A DNA stretch of 33,073 bases from Gemmata massiliana. GTDB lineage: Bacteria > Planctomycetota > Planctomycetia > Gemmatales > Gemmataceae. Shown piece after piece: positions 29,642 to 33,073 of this stretch. How positions within the stretch are numbered: the first letter of the stretch is position 1; every line of letters starts with the position of its first letter. The DNA lies in NCBI GenBank assembly GCA_000531095.1, contig HG799465.1, positions 630,820 through 663,892 on the forward strand, read 5' to 3'. Position numbers and translations under genes: made by a program. Below the pieces are notes generated by a model. That model ran no database searches. It saw only the letters and a program-made list of their open reading frames with translations, and was not told where the DNA came from.

Positions 29642-30315
29642 ATGCCAATCATTCTCTTCGACATCGACGGCACGCTCGTGCGCACGGGCGGGGCCGGTAA
29701 ATCGGCAATGGAATCCGCCCTCGTTTCGGCGTTCGGGGTGACCGAGATCCGTGACGTGGTGAAGTACAGCGGGCGCACGGACGTCGCCATCACGCGCGAC
29801 CTCCTCGAAGCCCACGGCGTCAGCCCGACGCTCGCGAACCAGCACAAGCTCCGCGACGAGTACCTCGCGCGCTTGCCGGGCAGCCTGGAGGCCCGAGGAG
29901 GTGAGGTATGCCCCGGTGTGCCTGAGTTGCTCGCGGCAATCGGAGGAAAGCCGGACGTGGTGCTGGGTCTACTAACCGGAAACGTGCGGGCCGGAGCGCG
30001 GCACAAACTCGGGTACTTCCAGTTGTGGGAGCACTTCACGTGCGGCGGGTTCGGGGACGACCACTACGACCGCGACGATGTGGCCCGCGCGGCCCTCGCG
30101 TGCGTGCGCGAACACGTGGGAAGGACGTGGACCCGACCGACGTGTGGGTGATCGGCGATACGCCCCTGGATGTGAGTTGCGCGCGAGCCATCGGCGCGAA
30201 CGCGGTGGCCGTCGCGACCGGCTGGCACCCGGTCGAAGAACTCGCGGGGTGCCAGCCGGACCTGATTTTCGACGACCTCTCCGATCACACGCGGTTGCTC
30301 GCAGTGTGGGGGTAA
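29642..30315 (+). CDS. HAD-family hydrolase (phosphoglycolate-phosphatase-like), frameshifted
   Basis: About 224 aa if one base is restored. ATG at 29642. Motif I is FDIDGTLVRTGG; the cap region runs MESALVSAFGVTEIRDVVKY; motif II is LLTGNVRAGARHKLGYF. The first frame leaves homology at CVREHVG and stops at 30151. The other frame continues DVDPTDVWVIGDTPLDVSCA with motif IV (GDTPLDV), then RAIGANAVAVATGWHPVEEL, ending at 30315. One extra G in the GGG at 30118-30120 would join them. Codon use is normal on both sides. An assembly error is as likely as a real mutation. The enzyme would act on a small phosphoester such as 2-phosphoglycolate. Confidence 0.82.
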
Positions 30316-30316
30316 A

Positions 30317-30344
30317 AGAACCTCTCCCCAACCCCACCTTAAAA
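30317..30344. repeat. Degenerate half copy of the MITE-like element
   Basis: AGAACCTCTCCCCAACCCCA followed by CCTTAAAA matches one end of the element at 24771-24878 (AGAACCCCTCCCCAACCCCT on the minus strand). It lies two bases after the stop codon of the HAD gene. The other half is not present. Confidence 0.7.
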
Positions 30345-30401
30345 TCTGTGCGTCAGCGTAGAGTAAAAATTCTGCTGGGATTGTGGGACGTTTGCGAAGG
30401 G

Positions 30402-30773
30402 TCACGCCGTAACCACAACGGCCCGGGATTCCTTCTTCTCGTCGTTCGGCACAATGCTGATTTCGACGCGCTGACCGAGAGCGTTCAGGAGTTTGAAGAG
30501 CCGTTCGATGCTGTAGCCTTCCGTTTGGCCGCGGAGGAGCTTCGAGAGCTTCGGCTGGTCGAGTCCGAGCAACTCGGCGGCTTTCGACTGTGTGAGTTTG
30601 CGTTTTTCGATGAAACCGCGGATGCGGAACACGAGCTCTGCTTTGGCAAGTACCACGTCCGGGTTCGGAAGGGACAAATCATCGAACACGTTTTCGCTCC
30701 CCTTCTCGATTTGAACGAGTTCGGTAGCATCAGGTTTTGCTTTCCTGCTTTTGCTGCTCGGTCCAGTCGGCAT
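30402..30773 (-). CDS. Antitoxin-like Xre/HTH_37 DNA-binding protein (HigA-like)
   Basis: 123 aa from the ATG at 30773, inside the end of the toxin gene (44-base overlap); the frame is open further upstream but only as shadow. N-terminal 25 residues are basic. Then comes the segment VFDDLSLPNPDVVLAKAELV, typical of this antitoxin family, followed by a helix-turn-helix (RKLTQSKAAELLGLDQPKLS, LLRGQTEGYSIERLFKLLNA) and GQRVEISIVP. It should neutralise the upstream toxin and repress the operon by binding a dyad such as 31145-31160. Confidence 0.9.
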   Translation of the reverse strand: MPTGPSSKSRKAKPDATELVQIEKGSENVFDDLSLPNPDVVLAKAELVFRIRGFIEKRKLTQSKAAELLGLDQPKLSKLLRGQTEGYSIERLFKLLNALGQRVEISIVPNDEKKESRAVVVTA

Positions 30774-31137
30774 AGTGTCGCTCCGCGGCCTTGAGACGGG
30801 CCTCGACCTTCTCGATTTCCTCGCTGGGAGTCTTGATGCCACTCTTCGACTTCTTTTGGAAGACGTGGAGCACGTAGACCGCACCAGCGAACTTTACCGT
30901 GTACACCGCCCGGAAAGTGCTCCCGTCGTGGTCCTCGACCACTTCGAGCACGCCCCTGCCTTTGAACCCCTTGAGGGGTTTCACGTCGGGGTGTTTTCCG
31001 CCCTTCTGGGCCTCGAACAGTGCCTGCCCGACGGTTTGCCGCACGGGGACGGGGCACTTCTTCAGGTCTTTTTTGCTCGATGCCACCCAGAAGACCGGCT
31101 TCGGGGGGCCGCTTTCATTGTTATCACTTGCCTCCAT
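30730..31137 (-). CDS. RelE/HigB-type toxin (Gp49-like family)
   Basis: 135 aa from the ATG at 31137; upstream codons in the frame are not family-like. Core segments are PVFWVASSKKDLKKCPVPVR, VGQALFEAQKGGKHPDVKPL, KGFKGRGVLEVVEDHDGSTF, RAVYTVKFAGAVYVLHVFQK and an end EEIEKVEARLKAAERHYADW. The pattern of a helical start, GxGVLE strand, FRAVYTVKF and VLHVFQKKSK is that of phage-Gp49-like HigB toxins, which cut mRNA on the ribosome. The toxin gene comes first and the antitoxin second, the higBA order. Activity is inferred from family. Confidence 0.9.
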   Translation of the reverse strand: MEASDNNESGPPKPVFWVASSKKDLKKCPVPVRQTVGQALFEAQKGGKHPDVKPLKGFKGRGVLEVVEDHDGSTFRAVYTVKFAGAVYVLHVFQKKSKSGIKTPSEEIEKVEARLKAAERHYADWTEQQKQESKT

Positions 31138-31144
31138 ATCGATT

Positions 31145-31160
31145 ATGCCAGATTTGGCAT
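31145..31160. promoter_or_regulatory. Likely HigA operator (ATGCCA-N4-TGGCAT)
   Basis: A perfect dyad, ATGCCA and TGGCAT with a 4-base spacer GATT, lies 8-23 bases upstream of the toxin start. The position and form fit autorepression by the Xre-type antitoxin. No -35/-10 pair is clear. Confidence 0.6.
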
Positions 31161-31232
31161 GCCCCTGCAATTGTAGTTCCCACGGAGTTCCGGAGCCGCA
31201 TTCGGGATGGGACTTCACGGGCAGGACGTGTA

Positions 31233-31317
31233 CCCACCGCCCTTGCGGGCGGGGTTCACCGATGCACTGTCGCCCTGTCTCCGTGGTTCACCCACCGCCC
31301 TTGTGGGCGGGGTTCAC
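31233..31317. repeat. Two direct copies of the 27-bp family A repeat
   Basis: Copies 31233-31259 and 31291-31317 (core CCGCCCTTGCGGGCGGGGTT; the second copy has T for C in the loop) are in the same orientation, 31 bases apart. Each is itself a small hairpin. The second overlaps the end of the pre-peptidase gene and supplies its stop codon (31314-31316). The same sequence is an inverted pair at 12968-13063. Confidence 0.92.
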
Positions 31318-33073
31318 TTGTCCTTCTTCACATCTTTCTTGGGCTCCTCCTTCTTTGGAGCATCCTTCTTGGGCTCCTCTTTCTTCACGTCCTTTTTCGG
31401 TTCTTCTTTCTTCGGGACGTCTTTCTTCGGCTCCTCTTTCTTCGGCGGGTCTTTCTTGGGTTCTTCCTTCTTCGGCGGGTCTTTCTTGGGTTCCTCTTTC
31501 TTCGCTTCGATCACGTCCGCGGTCGTAATCACCGTAAACGCATAGTCTTTTCCGCCGGCCTTCGTGGTCGCGCGGAAGACGAGTTGCGTCGAACCGACGG
31601 GCGTGGCCGGTTGCACGGTCAGGCCGATTTCGCCCTTCGTCTGGCCCTTCGCGATCGGCTTCACGGCGGGGACAACGGTCGGCGGGAGGAATAGCGGCGC
31701 GATCGCGATGTCTTCGCCGGCCCCCTCACCGCGTGTCGCGTCGAGCAGCAGTTTGCCCGGCTTGCCCTTCTCAAGTGGGGCCGGGGCGAACGTCGCTTTG
31801 AGCACGAACGGTGGCTTCTCGACCACACCGACCGCGCACTGGTTGAGCAACTCCGCGGGCGGGTTCGGCATCCCACTAAGTCCGGCTCGCACCGCGTCCA
31901 GGAGCGTTCCATAGCGAGTGACGGTCGCGTCACCGGCGGCTGCGGTCGCTTTGACGCGGAACGGGTACGCCCCCGCCTTGGCGCCCTCTTTCACTTGGAG
32001 CGGTACGAACACGATCGTCTGGTTCGCGGGGAGCGTCACCTTGCCGCTCAGCGCGGCATCCCCGTCGATCGACAGGTCCACGGCCCCGGCAAAACCGTTC
32101 AGTCGCGTAACGGTGGCAAGAACACCGGTAGACCCACCGACCGGCACTTCGGCTCGGTCGAACGCGAGGATAACACTGAAGTCCGGCCCGGCCGGGACAA
32201 CGGAGAGGTAGTACACCTCGTTCGGCCCGTTCAGGAAGTTCTGCTGTTCGCACGCGAGGACGTATTCGCCGTCGGCGGGCGGGGTGAATTCGAGTCGATT
32301 GATAGGGGCCGCCGGGTTGCTCTTCGCGACTTCTGCACCTTTCGCGTCGAGCACCCGCACCAGCACCTCGGTCGGCGCGTTCACTTCAAACGTGGCCACC
32401 GAGATAACGAGTTTCTGACCCTTCTTCCCCGTGATGGCGAAGTGGTCCATGTCCTTCGCTTTGTCGAAACGCGCGGACACGCCGCCCGGCACCGGCAGTT
32501 TGTTCGCCTTCGCCGGTTCGTCGTTCGGCTCCTGCTCGGTCGCTTGCGGGTAGTCGGTGAGCAACACGGGCACCGGCCAGCCCGCGTCCTTCCCGGTCGT
32601 CGGTACGGCGTAGAAAGCAGCGACGCTGGGATCTTTCGGCGCGGTCGTGCTGACGGCTGGGATCGTGTCCGGCCCGGAGAACCCGACGCTCACGGACTTA
32701 CCGCGTTCGGCCGCGAGCGGGTACGCGGTCGTCGCGCCGGGGAAATCGCCGATGCGCAGCCGGTAGAAGAAGTCCCCGCCCCCGCGGTGGGTCGTGTCGC
32801 GCACCTCGACCAGCACCTCGCCGGCGTCCTTGAACGTGTGTGCGAGTCGGCAGTCGCCCTGCATTCCGGGCGTGTCGTCCGCGTACAGGCTGATGAGTTC
32901 GCGCTTCGTCTTCGCGTCGTGCAGGACGACGATCGGGTCGAGCGGCGACCCGATCCGGCGGGCCAGTACCTCGAACGCGAGCTTCTGCCCTGCGTCCACC
33001 TTCACCTTGTAGAACTCGGAGGCTTCGGACGCGACCACTCCACTCGCGACACACGGCGCGGTAACGGCCTGCG
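31314..33073 (-). CDS. Exported pre-peptidase-type beta-domain protein (5' end outside window)
   Basis: At least 586 residues. The frame is open to the window edge (before the GTG at 33038 it reads CVASGVVASEASEFY), so the start lies beyond. Planctomycete PPC-type modules are visible: SEFYKVKVDAGQKLAFEVLA, ARRIGSPLDPIVVLHDAKTK, later ATEQEPNDEPAKANKLPVPG, DKAKDMDHFAITGKKGQKLV, and Ig-like strands (FSVILAFDRAEVPVGGSTGV). The C-terminal about 75 residues are repeats of KKEEPKKD-type units, a highly charged low-complexity tail. Such proteins are exported and often encoded near cytochrome-type genes. Function unknown; cell-surface or polysaccharide binding is plausible. Confidence 0.87.
   Translation of the reverse strand, partial: QAVTAPCVASGVVASEASEFYKVKVDAGQKLAFEVLARRIGSPLDPIVVLHDAKTKRELISLYADDTPGMQGDCRLAHTFKDAGEVLVEVRDTTHRGGGDFFYRLRIGDFPGATTAYPLAAERGKSVSVGFSGPDTIPAVSTTAPKDPSVAAFYAVPTTGKDAGWPVPVLLTDYPQATEQEPNDEPAKANKLPVPGGVSARFDKAKDMDHFAITGKKGQKLVISVATFEVNAPTEVLVRVLDAKGAEVAKSNPAAPINRLEFTPPADGEYVLACEQQNFLNGPNEVYYLSVVPAGPDFSVILAFDRAEVPVGGSTGVLATVTRLNGFAGAVDLSIDGDAALSGKVTLPANQTIVFVPLQVKEGAKAGAYPFRVKATAAAGDATVTRYGTLLDAVRAGLSGMPNPPAELLNQCAVGVVEKPPFVLKATFAPAPLEKGKPGKLLLDATRGEGAGEDIAIAPLFLPPTVVPAVKPIAKGQTKGEIGLTVQPATPVGSTQLVFRATTKAGGKDYAFTVITTADVIEAKKEEPKKDPPKKEEPKKDPPKKEEPKKDVPKKEEPKKDVKKEEPKKDAPKKEEPKKDVKKDK

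Noticed and set aside
31320..31510. Tandem repeats near the end, considered as a CRISPR-like or VNTR array
   Set aside because: The repeats are in frame and encode the KKEEPKKD-type tail of the pre-peptidase protein. There are no spacers and unit lengths vary.

Overview
The window is high-GC bacterial DNA that looks like a member of the Planctomycetota, most likely a Gemmata-like (Gemmataceae) genome. The evidence is a neighbouring pair of planctomycete-type genes (DUF1501, and PSCyt1-DUF1549-DUF1553), an ECF sigma factor with a long membrane-anchored C-terminal extension, a pre-peptidase-type secreted protein with a Lys-rich tail, and intergenic gaps full of palindromic repeat elements. The assignment rests on gene content only.

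Layout. (1) 1-5403: the 3' part of a cysteine desulfurase gene; a secreted cupredoxin-like protein next to an ECF sigma factor whose periplasmic domain is a paralogue of it; mannose-6-phosphate isomerase; and two very small proteins. (2) 5484-8225: twelve tRNA genes on the + strand within 1.4 kb (Asn, Gln, Gln, Lys, Phe, Gly, a degenerate Arg, Pro, Pro, Arg, Asn, Arg), then an amidohydrolase gene and a tRNA-Ile. The array is broken up by inverted-repeat elements, and many of its tRNAs depart from the usual consensus (for example no U8). (3) 8150-9182: a GIY-YIG protein, a doubtful small secreted ORF, and large hairpins.

(4) 9199-22482: the core of the window, a 13 kb block of ten co-directional minus-strand genes. 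In transcription order it has five paralogous SWIM-type zinc-finger proteins (four fused to pentapeptide repeats, one of those also with an N-terminal BRCT-like domain), two helical proteins of unknown function (one frameshifted), a MoxR-type AAA+ ATPase, a DUF5682 protein and a VWA protein. The last three are in the same order as E. coli yehL-yehM-yehP, which there are followed by the SWIM gene yehQ. I infer a chaperone-like AAA+/VWA machine with an expanded set of SWIM/pentapeptide partners that all share one C-terminal tail. This is the best candidate here for a poorly described system.

(5) 22612-27471: DUF1501 and PSCyt1/DUF1549/DUF1553 genes. The second is split by a palindromic MITE-like insertion. 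A small exported protein follows on the other strand. (6) 27517-33073: a DUF4058 protein, a glyoxalase-fold protein, a metallophosphatase, a frameshifted HAD hydrolase, a HigBA-like toxin-antitoxin pair with a likely operator, and a pre-peptidase-type exported protein running off the window end.

Nearly every intergenic gap carries a different inverted repeat, and several families recur within the window. Two single-base frameshifts (C-run at 15100-15106, G-run at 30118-30120) could be assembly errors or real lesions.
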